Notes: generated by a model not told the origin, from the letters alone. DNA of 63,154 bases from Apilactobacillus waqarii (GCF_019061205.1 NZ_JAHQYH010000008.1:1-63154), one strand, 5' to 3'; shown: positions 17,651 through 27,992, counted from the stretch's first letter. Numbers and translations are program-made.

Positions 17651-18034
17651 GTGATTGTTATTTCTCCGTTTGGATTTTTGACCACGGTATTAGTTCAGGT
17701 GGTATTCTTATTCCTATTGTCCTTACTGTTCAATATCGTCAAAAAAATTATTAGCAAACTTTATAAGATTTCGATTAGAGCAAGTGATTTTTTTCCAATT
17801 ATCATGAGCTATTATATCTACCAATTATCATTGGATAAACACGATCAATCGTTCTTACCATATGTATGGTTAGGACTTGTTATCATTGGGATTATCTACG
17901 CAATCTACTACTTATTTACACGCAATAATGCCAAAGTGGGGATTTTTTACAAATTCTTGTGGAGATTTTCAGTAATTTACTTTTTTGTGGTCTGGTCCTC
18001 CACCATTTTGATAATTGCAGCAAAAACGCTTTAA
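17651..18034 (+). CDS. DUF3397 membrane protein
   Basis: Integral membrane protein of about 127 residues with four hydrophobic segments, matching the DUF3397 family that precedes mraZ in many lactobacilli. No function is known; its position suggests a cell-envelope role. The start is unclear. GTG 17651 lies inside the only good ribosome-binding site (gaggtga, 17648-17654), and no ATG, GTG or TTG in frame lies at proper spacing after it, while an ATT codon at 17660 does. I give GTG as the conventional choice. Followed by its own terminator, so it is not cotranscribed with mraZ. Confidence 0.75.
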   Translation: MIVISPFGFLTTVLVQVVFLFLLSLLFNIVKKIISKLYKISIRASDFFPIIMSYYIYQLSLDKHDQSFLPYVWLGLVIIGIIYAIYYLFTRNNAKVGIFYKFLWRFSVIYFFVVWSSTILIIAAKTL

Positions 18035-18040
18035 AACATT

Positions 18041-18069
18041 GAGTTACCAACTTTGGTAGCTCTTTTTTT
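18041..18069 (+). terminator. Terminator after DUF3397 gene
   Basis: Stem gagttaccaa/ttggtagctc with one G-U pair and a 2-nt loop by strict pairing, followed by T7. Confidence 0.75.
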
Positions 18070-18143
18070 ATTGTCTAAAATTAGTGGATTTTAATCTAAA
18101 TGTGGTGAAAATTAGTACATATTGGAAGAAATTTAATAATAAG

Positions 18144-18173
18144 GTGGTACGAAGTGGTGGATAGTGGTAAAAT
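18144..18173 (+). promoter_or_regulatory. MraZ operator repeats overlapping the mra promoter
   Basis: Three direct repeats of GTGGT begin at 18144, 18154 and 18164, exactly 10 bp apart. This agrees with the known MraZ operator layout of short G-rich repeats at one helical turn. The third repeat runs into an extended -10 (TGGTAAAAT, 18165-18173), so MraZ binding should block RNA polymerase. A fourth GTGGT lies at 18102. The dcw operon is thus probably autoregulated from here. Confidence 0.75.
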
Positions 18174-18206
18174 CAAGGTAATATAAATTGGAGGGAGTGA
18201 AGAAGC

Positions 18207-18632
18207 GTGTTAATGGGTGAATATGAACATTCAATAGATTCAAAAGGGCGCTTAATCATTCCTTCCAAGATTAGATCAGAAATAGGTGCGAACTTCATCA
18301 TCACACGTGGACTTGATGGATGTTTATTCGGATATCCTATGGATGAATGGAAAAAGGTTCAAGAAAAGATTAATCAACTTCCTGTAAGCAAGAAGTCAGC
18401 AAGATACTTTTCACGTTTTCTATTCTCAGCCGCCGACGAAAGTAAGGTTGATAGCCAAGGAAGAATTAACATTCCAGATACTTTGATTAACTACGCTGGT
18501 ATCGAAAAAAAATGTGTGATTGTAGGGGTTTCCACAAGAATTGAAATCTGGAGCAAGGAAAAGTGGGACGAATTCTCAGCTACTGCTGGTGAAGAGTTCG
18601 ACGACATTGCTGAAGACTTAATTGATTTTTAG
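18207..18632 (+). CDS. mraZ: Transcriptional regulator MraZ
   Basis: AbrB/SpoVT-like DNA-binding protein that forms ring-shaped oligomers and represses the division and cell-wall cluster it heads. Two copies of the MraZ repeat are visible: GEYEHSIDSKGRLIIPSKIR near the N-terminus and DESKVDSQGRINIPDTLINY in the middle. Its 141 residues are typical. The start is GTG 18207 (VLMGEYEHS), after ggagggagtga. The GTGGT repeats 40-60 bp upstream are the expected operator. rsmH follows after 18 bp. Confidence 0.96.
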   Translation: MLMGEYEHSIDSKGRLIIPSKIRSEIGANFIITRGLDGCLFGYPMDEWKKVQEKINQLPVSKKSARYFSRFLFSAADESKVDSQGRINIPDTLINYAGIEKKCVIVGVSTRIEIWSKEKWDEFSATAGEEFDDIAEDLIDF

Positions 18633-18650
18633 AAAAGAAGGTGACTAATT

Positions 18651-19598
18651 ATGACGGAATTTCATCATGAAACTGTACTACTTAAGGAAGCGGTTGACGG
18701 ATTAAATATTAAACCCGATGGCATTTACATCGACTGTACCCTCGGTGGGGGAGGCCACAGTGCCCGAATTTTGTCACAATTAACATCTGGTCATCTTTAT
18801 TCATTCGATCAAGATGAAGTGGCAATCGAATATAACAAAACTAATCTCAAGCAATACATAGATGAAGATAAGGTTACTTTTGTTAGAAGCAACTTTAGAT
18901 ACATTCAAGAAGAAATGAACAAATTAGGAATTCAATCTGTTGATGGAATTCTGTATGACTTAGGAGTTTCATCTCCACAATTTGATGACGCAAGCAGAGG
19001 TTTTAGTTATCAACACGATGCACGATTAGATATGCGAATGGATCAGAGAAATCCATTAGACGCATGGAAAATCGTTAACGAATGGCCATACGAAAAGTTA
19101 GTGAAGATTTTCTTCCGTTATGGAGAAGAAAAATTTTCTAAGCAAGTTGCACGAGCGATTGAAAGGAACCGAGAAAACCATTCAATTGATACAACCGAAC
19201 AACTTGTTGATGTGATTAAGGAAGGAATTCCAGCCGCGGCTAGACGTCACGGTGGTCATCCTGCCAAGAAAGTCTTTCAGGCATTGAGAATTGCCGTTAA
19301 CGACGAACTGGGTGCTTTGGAAGAATCATTGGAAAAGGCAATCGATTTAATTGATGTGAGCGGAAGAGTGAGCGTCATTACTTTCCAATCACTAGAAGAT
19401 CGATTGGTTAAGACAATGTTTAAGGAAAAGACCACGATTGAAGATTTACCAAGTGGTTTACCAATCATTCCAGATGACATGAAACCAGACTACAAACTAA
19501 TTAATAGAAAACCAATACTACCGAGTGATGACGAATTGAGAGATAATCATCGTTCGCATAGTGCAAAATTGAGAGTTATTGAGAGAATTAATAAATAA
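18651..19598 (+). CDS. rsmH: 16S rRNA (cytosine-1402 N4) methyltransferase RsmH
   Basis: SAM-dependent methyltransferase (formerly MraW) that methylates C1402 at the ribosomal P site. The start [21 protein letters not shown], the SAM motif [10 protein letters not shown] and the [13 protein letters not shown] segment are all characteristic. Its 315 residues are normal. It is second gene of the dcw operon, preceded by aagaaggtgact. Its role here is translational; co-location with division genes is an old conserved arrangement. Confidence 0.97.
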   Translation: MTEFHHETVLLKEAVDGLNIKPDGIYIDCTLGGGGHSARILSQLTSGHLYSFDQDEVAIEYNKTNLKQYIDEDKVTFVRSNFRYIQEEMNKLGIQSVDGILYDLGVSSPQFDDASRGFSYQHDARLDMRMDQRNPLDAWKIVNEWPYEKLVKIFFRYGEEKFSKQVARAIERNRENHSIDTTEQLVDVIKEGIPAAARRHGGHPAKKVFQALRIAVNDELGALEESLEKAIDLIDVSGRVSVITFQSLEDRLVKTMFKEKTTIEDLPSGLPIIPDDMKPDYKLINRKPILPSDDELRDNHRSHSAKLRVIERINK

Positions 19599-19618
19599 TA
19601 GAGAGAAGAGTTAATCTG

Positions 19619-19996
19619 ATGGCACAAAATAATCTAGCTAATAGCGTATACGCTACCCCTGGTTATTACTCCGCAGGGGAACAACAAAAACAACAAAATC
19701 CAGAAGTAAAATCAAATGTAAGACTTGGATTGTCAAAATTTGAAAAAACTGTTGTAATATTAGGATGTTCACTTGTATTCTTTTTAATGGTTGGTCTAGT
19801 TGGTGAAAAGATTGCACTAGGTAACCACGCCACAGAACTTCAAGTAACAACTAATTTATTAGGCAAGGTTAAAGATGATAACAGTACATTAAAGCAAGAA
19901 GTAAGTGAACTTCAAAGCGGAAATCGTCTACAAAAAATTGCTAAACAAGCCGATTTATCTTTGTCCAATAAAAACGTAAGGAATGTTAGCAAATGA
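19619..19996 (+). CDS. ftsL: Cell division protein FtsL
   Basis: Bitopic division protein that forms a complex with DivIB and DivIC and activates septal peptidoglycan synthesis. The cytoplasmic part is residues 1-43, the membrane segment about 44-61, then an extracellular coiled coil (about 68-105) with heptad-like spacing (LLGKVKDDNSTLKQEVSELQ). 125 residues. FtsL is poorly conserved in sequence; the call rests on topology and position between rsmH and the septal penicillin-binding protein. Its stop overlaps the next start by 4 bp (ATGA). Confidence 0.92.
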   Translation: MAQNNLANSVYATPGYYSAGEQQKQQNPEVKSNVRLGLSKFEKTVVILGCSLVFFLMVGLVGEKIALGNHATELQVTTNLLGKVKDDNSTLKQEVSELQSGNRLQKIAKQADLSLSNKNVRNVSK

Positions 19997-22146
19997 ATAA
20001 ATTAAATAATCGGAACAAACAAAAAAAACGCCGAGAAAACCGTAGCCGCTATGGACAATTTTTACTATTGCTATGTCTAGGCGTTTTTTTGTGTATGGTA
20101 TTGAGATTTACATATGTATCAGTATTTAAAAACGTTGGTGGATACAACTTAAGCGAAATGGCGAAGAGTTTGTACACACAAAGCAACGTAATTTCTGCTA
20201 AGCGTGGAACTATTTACGATGCAAACGGTCAACCTCTTGCTGAAGACACTAACGTCTATACAATGTATGCCATCTTAAATAAGAAACAAGTTGGTCTAGA
20301 TAACAAACCAATGTACATCACTGATAAGGAAAAGGCTGCCAAAGCCATTTCTTCAGTGTTGCCAATTTCCTATAAACAAGCATTAAAGGATCTTTCTCCT
20401 AGTACCAACGCTTTCCAAGTTGAATTTGGTGCAGCAGGTACTAACATTTCATTAACTCAAAAACAAAAATTAGATTCATACCACATCTCTGGTTTGAATT
20501 TCTTACAACAACCATCAAGACTATACCCAAATGGTGTCTTCGCTTCTCACATCATTGGATATGCGTCTGCTAACTCAAACTCTAGCGATAGCAAGGTATC
20601 ACTAACCGGTCAAATGGGAATCGAAAAGGTATATAACGAACTATTGACGGGTAAGAACGGATACAAGACTACTCAACTAAACAACGCAGGTGTTGAAGTT
20701 GATAACGGTGAAAGTGTTAACAAACCAGCTAAGAATGGTGACGACGTTTACACTACTTTAGACTATCGTCTTCAATCATTACTAGAAACTGAAATGACAA
20801 GTGTTTACAATCAAGTTCATCCAAAGACAATGAATGCCGTTTTGATGAACGCCAAAACTGGTGACATTTTAGCAGCTACTCAACGTCCTACATTTAACGC
20901 TACTACCAAGCAGGGACTAAGTAGTATCTGGCGTAACACATTGATCCAGGATTCATACGAACCTGGTTCAACAATGAAGATTTTCACTGTGGCATCATCA
21001 ATTAACAGTGGTCACTATAATGGAAATGCAACATATCATTCTGGTAAATACCTAGTTGATGGTAAGGTCGTTCCTGACTGGAATACTAATGGTTGGGGTA
21101 ACATTACTTACAACAAAGGTTTCGCATTATCAAGTAACGTTGCCATGGCCCATCTTGAACAACAAATGGGTGCCAAGACTTGGCGCAACTACATGAACCG
21201 TTTCCAATTCTTTACTTCAACTAACTTAGGTTTCCCTGGAGAAGAAACAGGAAGCGTTCAATTTAACTACCCAATCGAACAAGCTAATACAGCGTTTGGA
21301 CAAGGTATCCAAGTTAATGCAATGCAAATGATGAGAGCATTAACTTCAATCGCTAACGGTGGTACAATGTTACAACCAAGACTTGTTACAAAGATTGTGG
21401 ATCCAAAGACCAAGAAGGTCATTAAATCATATCCAAAGAAGGTAGTTGGTCATCCAATTACCGCAAGTACAGCAAAACAAGTTATTCAACATATGGAAGA
21501 TGTTGTTTATAAATCATACGGTATTGGTGGAGCATACAAGATTCCAGGCTACAAGATTGCCGCAAAGACGGGTACTGCCCAAGTCAGTGATGGTAAATCA
21601 GGATACGAATCTGGTGACGACAGTTACCTATACTCAGTTGCCGGAATTGCACCAGCAAATAATCCAAAATACATCTTATATATAACAATGAAACAACCTC
21701 ATTTAACTGGAACCAAGACAGCCTCACAATTAATGGCCGAAATCTTTAACCCAGTGATGAGATTAGCATTGGAAGAAAACGTAAATGCTGAAAGTGAAAA
21801 TAGTCTAAAGGTTCCAAGCATTACTGGTAAGTCTACTAGTGAAGCTAAGGCAGAACTAAAAGCTGCCGGTTTGAAATATGCAATTATTGGTGACGGGGAT
21901 AAAGTATTAGATCAATCAATTGATGCCAACGAAAAAGTTTCAAAGAATCGAATGGTAATCGTTCAAACCAATGGTAGTAAGACGATGGCTAACCTAAAGG
22001 GCTGGTCTAGATATGATGTTGCGACATACTGTCGAATGGCAGGTATTGGTGCCGAACTTGACGGTGACGGATATGCCTATAAGCAATCAGTCAAACCTGG
22101 GGCAAGTCTAGACGGTGGAACCAAGGTAACCATAAAATTTAAATAG
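19993..22146 (+). CDS. ftsI: Septal penicillin-binding protein (FtsI/PBP2B class) with PASTA domains
   Basis: Class B penicillin-binding protein, the septal transpeptidase that cross-links peptidoglycan with FtsW. It has one N-terminal membrane segment (about 20-40), a pedestal domain, then the transpeptidase with SxxK at Ser326-Lys329 (STMK), SSN at 380-382 and KTGTA at 525-529. Two PASTA-type repeats follow from about 600 to the end (VPSITGKSTSEAKAELKAAG and a second, weaker one). 717 residues. Translation is coupled to ftsL by the ATGA overlap. The early coding region contains a terminator-like inverted repeat (20021-20090). Called pbp2X or pbpB in some relatives. Confidence 0.95.
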   Translation: MNKLNNRNKQKKRRENRSRYGQFLLLLCLGVFLCMVLRFTYVSVFKNVGGYNLSEMAKSLYTQSNVISAKRGTIYDANGQPLAEDTNVYTMYAILNKKQVGLDNKPMYITDKEKAAKAISSVLPISYKQALKDLSPSTNAFQVEFGAAGTNISLTQKQKLDSYHISGLNFLQQPSRLYPNGVFASHIIGYASANSNSSDSKVSLTGQMGIEKVYNELLTGKNGYKTTQLNNAGVEVDNGESVNKPAKNGDDVYTTLDYRLQSLLETEMTSVYNQVHPKTMNAVLMNAKTGDILAATQRPTFNATTKQGLSSIWRNTLIQDSYEPGSTMKIFTVASSINSGHYNGNATYHSGKYLVDGKVVPDWNTNGWGNITYNKGFALSSNVAMAHLEQQMGAKTWRNYMNRFQFFTSTNLGFPGEETGSVQFNYPIEQANTAFGQGIQVNAMQMMRALTSIANGGTMLQPRLVTKIVDPKTKKVIKSYPKKVVGHPITASTAKQVIQHMEDVVYKSYGIGGAYKIPGYKIAAKTGTAQVSDGKSGYESGDDSYLYSVAGIAPANNPKYILYITMKQPHLTGTKTASQLMAEIFNPVMRLALEENVNAESENSLKVPSITGKSTSEAKAELKAAGLKYAIIGDGDKVLDQSIDANEKVSKNRMVIVQTNGSKTMANLKGWSRYDVATYCRMAGIGAELDGDGYAYKQSVKPGASLDGGTKVTIKFK

Positions 22147-22161
22147 GGGATTGAAATCAGG

Positions 22162-23124
22162 ATGTTTATGAATATTGTTTTACCAATCATAATTAGTTTT
22201 TTAATTACATTAATCTTTATGCCATCTCTAATTGGCTACTTCAGAAGAAAGCATGAAGGCCAAATGATTAGAGAAGAAGGACCAAAGTGGCACGAAAAGA
22301 AATCAGGAACACCTACAATGGGTGGTCTTCTTTTCATCATCGCAATTATTATTGCGTCACTAATTAGTGGTGGGGTTGCTCACATGATGAACCCAACGCT
22401 ACTAATCCTATTGTTCATCCTAGTATTGTACGGATTATTGGGAATGTGGGACGATAGTATCAAGCTATTTAGACGTCAAAACGAAGGTCTAAAAGCATGG
22501 CAAAAACTAGCGGGTCAAATCGTGGGTGGACTAATCTTCACTTTCGTTTACGCACACCACTTCCCACTGGCATTAAAGATTCCATTTATGGGTGATTTAC
22601 ACCTTGGTTGGTTCTACGCAATTTTCATTATCTTCTACCTAACTGGTTTCTCAAACGCAGTTAACTTAACTGATGGTTTAGATGGTCTAGTTAGTGGATT
22701 ATCAATCATTGCCTTCTTAGCTTATGCAGTTGTTGCATTAGTTCAACACCAAATGGATGTTGCAATTTTCTGTTTAGCAGTAGTTGGTGCACTATGTGCA
22801 TTTATGGTATTCAACCACAAGCCAGCTAAGATTTTCATGGGAGACATGGGATCATTAGCACTAGGTGGTTCATTAGCTGCCGTATCAATTCTGGTTCATC
22901 ATGAACTTTCATTAGTTTGGATCGGTTTCATGTTTGTATTGGAAACATTGAGTGTAATGATTCAAGTTACATCATTCAAACTTACTGGTAAGAGAGTGTT
23001 CTTAATGTCACCAATCCATCACCATTTTGAAATGCTAGGTTGGTCAGAATGGAAGATTGATATTGTTTTCTGGTCTGCAGGTGCTATTTTGGCAATTACC
23101 GGAGTTTTATCAATTATTTTATAA
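22162..23124 (+). CDS. mraY: Phospho-N-acetylmuramoyl-pentapeptide transferase MraY
   Basis: Polytopic membrane enzyme (about 10 segments) that joins UDP-MurNAc-pentapeptide to undecaprenyl phosphate, giving lipid I. Catalytic and UDP-binding loops are visible: [19 protein letters not shown] and the [20 protein letters not shown] segment. The conserved SPIHHHFE is near the C-terminus. 320 residues. It is part of the dcw operon between ftsI and murD. Confidence 0.97.
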   Translation: MFMNIVLPIIISFLITLIFMPSLIGYFRRKHEGQMIREEGPKWHEKKSGTPTMGGLLFIIAIIIASLISGGVAHMMNPTLLILLFILVLYGLLGMWDDSIKLFRRQNEGLKAWQKLAGQIVGGLIFTFVYAHHFPLALKIPFMGDLHLGWFYAIFIIFYLTGFSNAVNLTDGLDGLVSGLSIIAFLAYAVVALVQHQMDVAIFCLAVVGALCAFMVFNHKPAKIFMGDMGSLALGGSLAAVSILVHHELSLVWIGFMFVLETLSVMIQVTSFKLTGKRVFLMSPIHHHFEMLGWSEWKIDIVFWSAGAILAITGVLSIIL

Positions 23125-23147
23125 TAATATTTTTGGGAGCATGAATT

Positions 23148-24527
23148 ATGAAAAATATTGACGATTATCAAAATAAAAACATACTAGTTTTAGGTGCAGG
23201 AATGAGTGGAATCAACGCATCTAAGCTATTAAAGCAATTAAACGCTAACGTTTGGTTAAATGACGCTAATCCTTTGAAATCGGACGCAAAAGAAGAGTTA
23301 GAAAAAATTGGCGTTGAGGTAATTGATGCTAAACAAAGTCCAAAGATTTTAGATGATTACAATTTTGATTTAATCGTCAAGAACCCTGGAATTTTTTACG
23401 ATAATGAATTAATTAAAGAAGCAATTAAAAGAAATATTCCGATCACAGTTGAAGTTGAAATTGCTAGTGAAGTCAGCGAAGCACCAATTGTTGGTGTAAC
23501 TGGTAGTAACGGTAAGACAACCGTTTCAACTATGATTAATGACATCCTAAACGAAGAAAGAACTACTGGACATTCTTACGTAGCCGGAAACATTGGTGTT
23601 CCTGCAAGTACTGTTACCACCAAGGCAACTAAGAATGATGACATCGTCTTAGAACTATCTAGTTTCATGCTAGTTGGTATTAAGACGTTACATCCACACA
23701 TTGCCGTATTAAACAACGTCTTCTCTAACCATCTTGACTACCACAAGACCAGAGAAAACTATGTTAACGCCAAAATGCGAATTACCGAAAATCAAGATGA
23801 AAATGACTTTTTCGTTGTTAACTTTGATAATGAAGAATGGCGTGAATTAAGCAAACGTAGTAAGGCTAAGGTGGTTCCTTTCTCATACGATGCAGTAAGT
23901 ACAGATGGTGCATACGTGAAAGACGAACAAATCTTCTTTAAAGATGAATTTGTTATGAACATCGATGAAATTAGAGTGCCTGGTCAACAAAACGTGCAAA
24001 ATGCACTAGCGGCAATTGCTGTTGCCAAGATTATGGGCAAGAGTAACTCAGCAATCAAGAAGGCACTAAGTACATTTGGTGGTGTCAGACACCGTGTCCA
24101 ATACGTATTAACTGCCGATGGTAGAAAGTTCTACAATGACTCAAAGGCTACAGACATTGAAGCGACTCAAGTGGCTTTAAGAAGTTTTAAAGATAACGTT
24201 GTTTTAATTGCCGGTGGATTAGATCGTGGTTACACTTTCGAAAAACTCGAAAAGGATTTTGCCGACCACGTTAAGGCAATCACTTTATTTGGTGAAACTA
24301 AGGATTTATTAGCAGATACTGCTAAGAAGGCCGGCGTTAAAAACATCAAGATTGTTAACAACATGAAGGAAGCTGTGGATGAAGCGTGGGCAATGAGTGA
24401 AGAAGGCGACATTGTTCTATTGTCTCCAGCTAATGCTAGTTGGGATCAATATGATACCTTTGAACAAAGAGGAGACGAATTCATCCAACTAGTAGAACAA
24501 AAAACAGGTAGAAAGGAAGAAAACTAA
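23148..24527 (+). CDS. murD: UDP-N-acetylmuramoyl-alanine-D-glutamate ligase MurD
   Basis: Cytosolic Mur ligase that adds D-glutamate to UDP-MurNAc-L-Ala using ATP. The N-terminal Rossmann part begins [15 protein letters not shown], the ATP loop GSNGKTT lies at 119-125, and the C-terminal ligase domain includes the NDSKATD and GGLDRG motifs. 459 residues, of normal length. Its TAA overlaps the murG ATG by one base, so the two are translationally coupled. Confidence 0.97.
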   Translation: MKNIDDYQNKNILVLGAGMSGINASKLLKQLNANVWLNDANPLKSDAKEELEKIGVEVIDAKQSPKILDDYNFDLIVKNPGIFYDNELIKEAIKRNIPITVEVEIASEVSEAPIVGVTGSNGKTTVSTMINDILNEERTTGHSYVAGNIGVPASTVTTKATKNDDIVLELSSFMLVGIKTLHPHIAVLNNVFSNHLDYHKTRENYVNAKMRITENQDENDFFVVNFDNEEWRELSKRSKAKVVPFSYDAVSTDGAYVKDEQIFFKDEFVMNIDEIRVPGQQNVQNALAAIAVAKIMGKSNSAIKKALSTFGGVRHRVQYVLTADGRKFYNDSKATDIEATQVALRSFKDNVVLIAGGLDRGYTFEKLEKDFADHVKAITLFGETKDLLADTAKKAGVKNIKIVNNMKEAVDEAWAMSEEGDIVLLSPANASWDQYDTFEQRGDEFIQLVEQKTGRKEEN

Positions 24528-25618
24528 TGAGACTAATGATTTCAGGTGGAGGAACTGGTGGCCACATCTATCCTGCACTAGCATTAATTGAAGAACTTCG
24601 CAGAGTTGATCCTGATGCTGAAGTTTTATATGTTGGATCAACTAGAGGCTTGGAAAAGGATATCGTTCCAAAGCACAACATCGCTTTTGAAGAACTAGAA
24701 ATTCAAGGATTCAAACGTTCTCTTTCTTTATACAACGTAAAAACCGTTAGTTTGTTTTTAAAGAGTCTACATAAATCAAAGAAGTTAATTAAAAAATTTA
24801 AACCAGATATCGTGATTGGAACTGGTGGATATGTTTCTGGAGCCGTTGTTTACGCTGCTTCACAAATGAATATTCCAACAATGATTCATGAACAAAATAG
24901 TGTGGTTGGTTTAACTAACCGTTTTCTAAGCAAACACGTTGATAAGATTGCCGTTGGATTCGAAGATGCCATCAGTCAATTCCCCAAGGAAAAGACTGTA
25001 TACACTGGTAATCCACGTGCCCAACAAGTGGCGAACTTGAAATCTGATTTTTCTTGGGATCAATACGGATTAAAAAATGATGTTCCAACACTTTTAATCT
25101 TTGGTGGTAGCCAAGGTGCATTGAAGATTAACAAAGTTGTTTGCGAAAGCATTCGTCAATACAACGAAAAGAATTACCAAGTTGTGTTTGTTACTGGTAA
25201 GAAGCGTTATGATGATGTTATGGAACAACTAAAAGGACAAACAATTAACGATAATGTCGTAATTAAGGATTACATTGCTGATATGCCAAACGTTTTGCCA
25301 AAGGTTGATGCAATCGTTGGTAGAGCAGGTGCTACTAGTTTAGCTGAAATTACTGCCCTTGGCATTCCGTCAGTGTTAATTCCAAGTCCATACGTTACCG
25401 CTGATCATCAAACCAAGAATGCTTTGAGCTTGGTGAAAAACGATGCCGCTTTAATCATTACTGAAAATGACTTAAATGCGAAGACATTAATTGAAAATTC
25501 TGACTTTATCATGAACGATAAGGACAAGAGAAATGAAATGGCTGAAAACTCAAGAAAAATGGGTTGTCGTGATGCCGCAAGTCGTCTGTTGGAAGTTGCA
25601 AAATCAATTTGTCATTAA
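24527..25618 (+). CDS. murG: UDP-GlcNAc:lipid I N-acetylglucosaminyltransferase MurG
   Basis: Membrane-associated GT-B glycosyltransferase converting lipid I to lipid II. The first glycine loop [13 protein letters not shown] (5-17) and the C-terminal donor site [12 protein letters not shown] are present. 363 residues. It starts on the last base of the murD stop codon. It is followed by divIB after 15 bp with a ggagg ribosome site. Confidence 0.97.
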   Translation: MRLMISGGGTGGHIYPALALIEELRRVDPDAEVLYVGSTRGLEKDIVPKHNIAFEELEIQGFKRSLSLYNVKTVSLFLKSLHKSKKLIKKFKPDIVIGTGGYVSGAVVYAASQMNIPTMIHEQNSVVGLTNRFLSKHVDKIAVGFEDAISQFPKEKTVYTGNPRAQQVANLKSDFSWDQYGLKNDVPTLLIFGGSQGALKINKVVCESIRQYNEKNYQVVFVTGKKRYDDVMEQLKGQTINDNVVIKDYIADMPNVLPKVDAIVGRAGATSLAEITALGIPSVLIPSPYVTADHQTKNALSLVKNDAALIITENDLNAKTLIENSDFIMNDKDKRNEMAENSRKMGCRDAASRLLEVAKSICH

Positions 25619-25633
25619 TGGAGGAACTTTACT

Positions 25634-26521
25634 ATGAAGTCTAAATTATTTTCCTCAAAAAAATCCTCGAATAGGGCTTCAAGAATATCCGATGATTTTG
25701 TTGAATTGCATAAGCAAAAGATAAAAAATAAAATGAAATCTTCCTCATATATCATCATTCCGTTGGTTGTGTTACTACTAATCTTGATTTACTTGGTTTC
25801 ACCAATGAGTCGAATTAGTAGTATTAGCATTAATGGAAACGGATATATCTCTCAAAGCGATATTAAGAGAGAACTTCAGTTAGATGAAGGGGACAGTATT
25901 TTTAAAGTTATTGGTCATAAAAATAAAATTAACCAAAGGGTTATTAATGATGATCATCGCGTTAAATCGTTAGATTTTAAATTTACAGGATTTAATCATC
26001 TTTCTGTTGCAGTTTCACCATACAAAGAAATTGGTTATGAAACTCGTGGCAACAAGCAATATCTAATATTAGAAAACGGAAAGGTTACTAATATTGCTGT
26101 AAAGAATCCTAATGATTCTAAGATGCCTTATATAGTGAAATTTAATAATCAGTCATTATTGAAATCCATGATTGAAAAATATGTAAAGCTACCTAAGGAC
26201 ATCAGAGACAACATTCGTGTCATTTCATACTCACCAACTAAGGTGTACCCAGATGAATTACACGTTTATATGCGAGATGGTAATCGCGTTATTATCTTGA
26301 TGCACGATTTTAATGATAAGATGAGCTTCTATCGTTCAATCGCCACTCAATTAAAAACAAAAAGTGTTATTAATTTAGAGGTTGGAGCTTACTCATTTCC
26401 AATCAATGATGAGAAAAAAAGTAGCAATACAACCACTAAAGCATCTACTAAAACTAAGCTAAAAGAAACGCTAAATAAGGATGCTAAGAAAACAACAACT
26501 ACAACTAAAAAAAGAAACTAA
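25634..26521 (+). CDS. divIB: Cell division protein DivIB/FtsQ
   Basis: Bitopic division protein. A basic cytoplasmic tail (1-37), a membrane segment at about 38-56, then an extracellular POTRA domain (about 60-130, ISSISINGNGYISQSDIKRE) and a beta domain. The C-terminal tail (about 258-295) is Thr/Lys-rich low complexity. 295 residues. It partners FtsL and DivIC in the divisome. It is the last gene before the promoter region of ftsA. Confidence 0.95.
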   Translation: MKSKLFSSKKSSNRASRISDDFVELHKQKIKNKMKSSSYIIIPLVVLLLILIYLVSPMSRISSISINGNGYISQSDIKRELQLDEGDSIFKVIGHKNKINQRVINDDHRVKSLDFKFTGFNHLSVAVSPYKEIGYETRGNKQYLILENGKVTNIAVKNPNDSKMPYIVKFNNQSLLKSMIEKYVKLPKDIRDNIRVISYSPTKVYPDELHVYMRDGNRVIILMHDFNDKMSFYRSIATQLKTKSVINLEVGAYSFPINDEKKSSNTTTKASTKTKLKETLNKDAKKTTTTTKKRN

Positions 26522-26550
26522 TAATGGTTCTTTAGAGTTGTCTACTCTTG

Positions 26551-26559
26551 TGTTAAAAT
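26551..26559 (+). promoter_or_regulatory. Possible extended -10 promoter of ftsA-ftsZ
   Basis: TGTTAAAAT (TGn plus TAAAAT) in the 112-bp gap between divIB and ftsA. A weak -35 (TTTAGA) lies 17 bp upstream. It would allow extra transcription of ftsAZ beyond the mra promoter. Confidence 0.4.
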
Positions 26560-26633
26560 TAACTTATAACTAACTTAAATATAAACTAGAGTATCTAAGA
26601 ATAATTATGCTTAATTGGAGGTTCCCTTAGATA

Positions 26634-27992
26634 ATGAATTCAGAAATGTATGTTGGATTGGATATTGGAACTACGTCAATTAAGGTGATTGTTGCCGAAA
26701 AAGTAAAAGGCCAAATGAACGTTTTAGGTTTAGGAAACGAACGTTCTGAAGGTGTTAGCCGAGGCATCATCGTCGATATTGACAAGGCTTCTGAATCAAT
26801 TAGAAGAGCTGTTAACCAGGCAGAAGAAAAAGCTGGTATTCAAATTCATGATGTGATTGTTGGTATTCCTGCCAACCAATTAAAGATTGAACCATGCAGC
26901 GGTATGGTGGCAATCTCAGATCAATCAAGAGAAATTTCAGATGAAGACGTTAAAAACGTTACTGTATCTGCAATGATTAAAAACCTACCACCAGAAAGAG
27001 AAATTATGGACACCTTAGCTGACGAATTCATCGTTGATGGATTTGACGGCATCAAGGACCCAAGAGGTATGGTCGGTGTAAGACTTGAAATGAAGGGTCG
27101 TATCATCACTGGACCAAAGACTATCATCCATAATATTAGAAAAGCGGTTCAAAGAGCTGGATTAAATCCATCTTCAATCATCAACATGCCATTAGCACAA
27201 GGCATGACCATTTTAGATGATGGGGAACAAGACTTTGGAACTGTTCTAATCGATTTAGGTGGTGGCCAAACAACTGCTTCTGTTGTTCATGATCATCAAC
27301 TAAAATTCACTACTGTAGATAGTGAAGGTGGAGAATACATCACTAAAGACATTTCTGTTGTGCTTAACACTTCATTAGAAAGTGCCGAAAAAGTTAAACG
27401 CGATTACGGTTATGCTGATGAAATCGAAGCATCAGAAAGCAATGAATTTCCAATTGAAGTTGTTGGTCAAAGCCAACCAGTCAGAATTTCTGAAAAATAC
27501 CTAGCAGAAATTATTCAAGCTAGAGTAGACCAAATCTTTACTAGAATGTACAAGAGTTTAAGTAGCATCTCTGCTTTAAACTTACCTGGAGGTATTGTTC
27601 TAACTGGTGGAGTTGCAGCATTGCCTGGAATCTCAGAATTAGCAGCCGATAGATTTGATACTAACGTTAGAGTCTACATTCCAGATCAAATGGGATTAAG
27701 ACACCCATCATTTTCACTTCCATTGTCACTAGTAACTTATCGTGCTAACATGAGTGAAATTCAAGTGTTAGTAAGATCATCACTAGAAGGCAAAACTGTA
27801 GTGAACAACACTCAATCCAATGATGATTTCATTGGTAACGATTATGGCGATGATGTAATCGATAACTCATCTGAATACATTCAACAAGATAATCAACCAC
27901 AACAACCAAGCAAACCTAAAAAGTCTGGTTCAAAACTAGCTAAAAGCACTAAGGGAAGACTTAAACGCTTTTACCAAGACTTTTTCGAATAA
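26634..27992 (+). CDS. ftsA: Cell division protein FtsA
   Basis: Actin-like ATPase that tethers FtsZ filaments to the membrane. The N-terminal phosphate-binding loop YVGLDIGTTSIKVIVAE, the LIDLGGGQTTASVVHD motif and the LTGGVAALPGI loop are present. A long acidic/polar linker (about 385-430) leads to the basic amphipathic C-terminus (KSTKGRLKRFYQDFFE) that binds membrane. 452 residues. Preceded by ggaggt; ftsZ follows after 29 bp. Confidence 0.97.
   Translation: MNSEMYVGLDIGTTSIKVIVAEKVKGQMNVLGLGNERSEGVSRGIIVDIDKASESIRRAVNQAEEKAGIQIHDVIVGIPANQLKIEPCSGMVAISDQSREISDEDVKNVTVSAMIKNLPPEREIMDTLADEFIVDGFDGIKDPRGMVGVRLEMKGRIITGPKTIIHNIRKAVQRAGLNPSSIINMPLAQGMTILDDGEQDFGTVLIDLGGGQTTASVVHDHQLKFTTVDSEGGEYITKDISVVLNTSLESAEKVKRDYGYADEIEASESNEFPIEVVGQSQPVRISEKYLAEIIQARVDQIFTRMYKSLSSISALNLPGGIVLTGGVAALPGISELAADRFDTNVRVYIPDQMGLRHPSFSLPLSLVTYRANMSEIQVLVRSSLEGKTVVNNTQSNDDFIGNDYGDDVIDNSSEYIQQDNQPQQPSKPKKSGSKLAKSTKGRLKRFYQDFFE

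Noticed and set aside
21400-21690. Second frame within ftsI (79 codons, plus strand)
   Set aside because: Shadow of the ftsI frame with no ribosome site and no recognisable protein.
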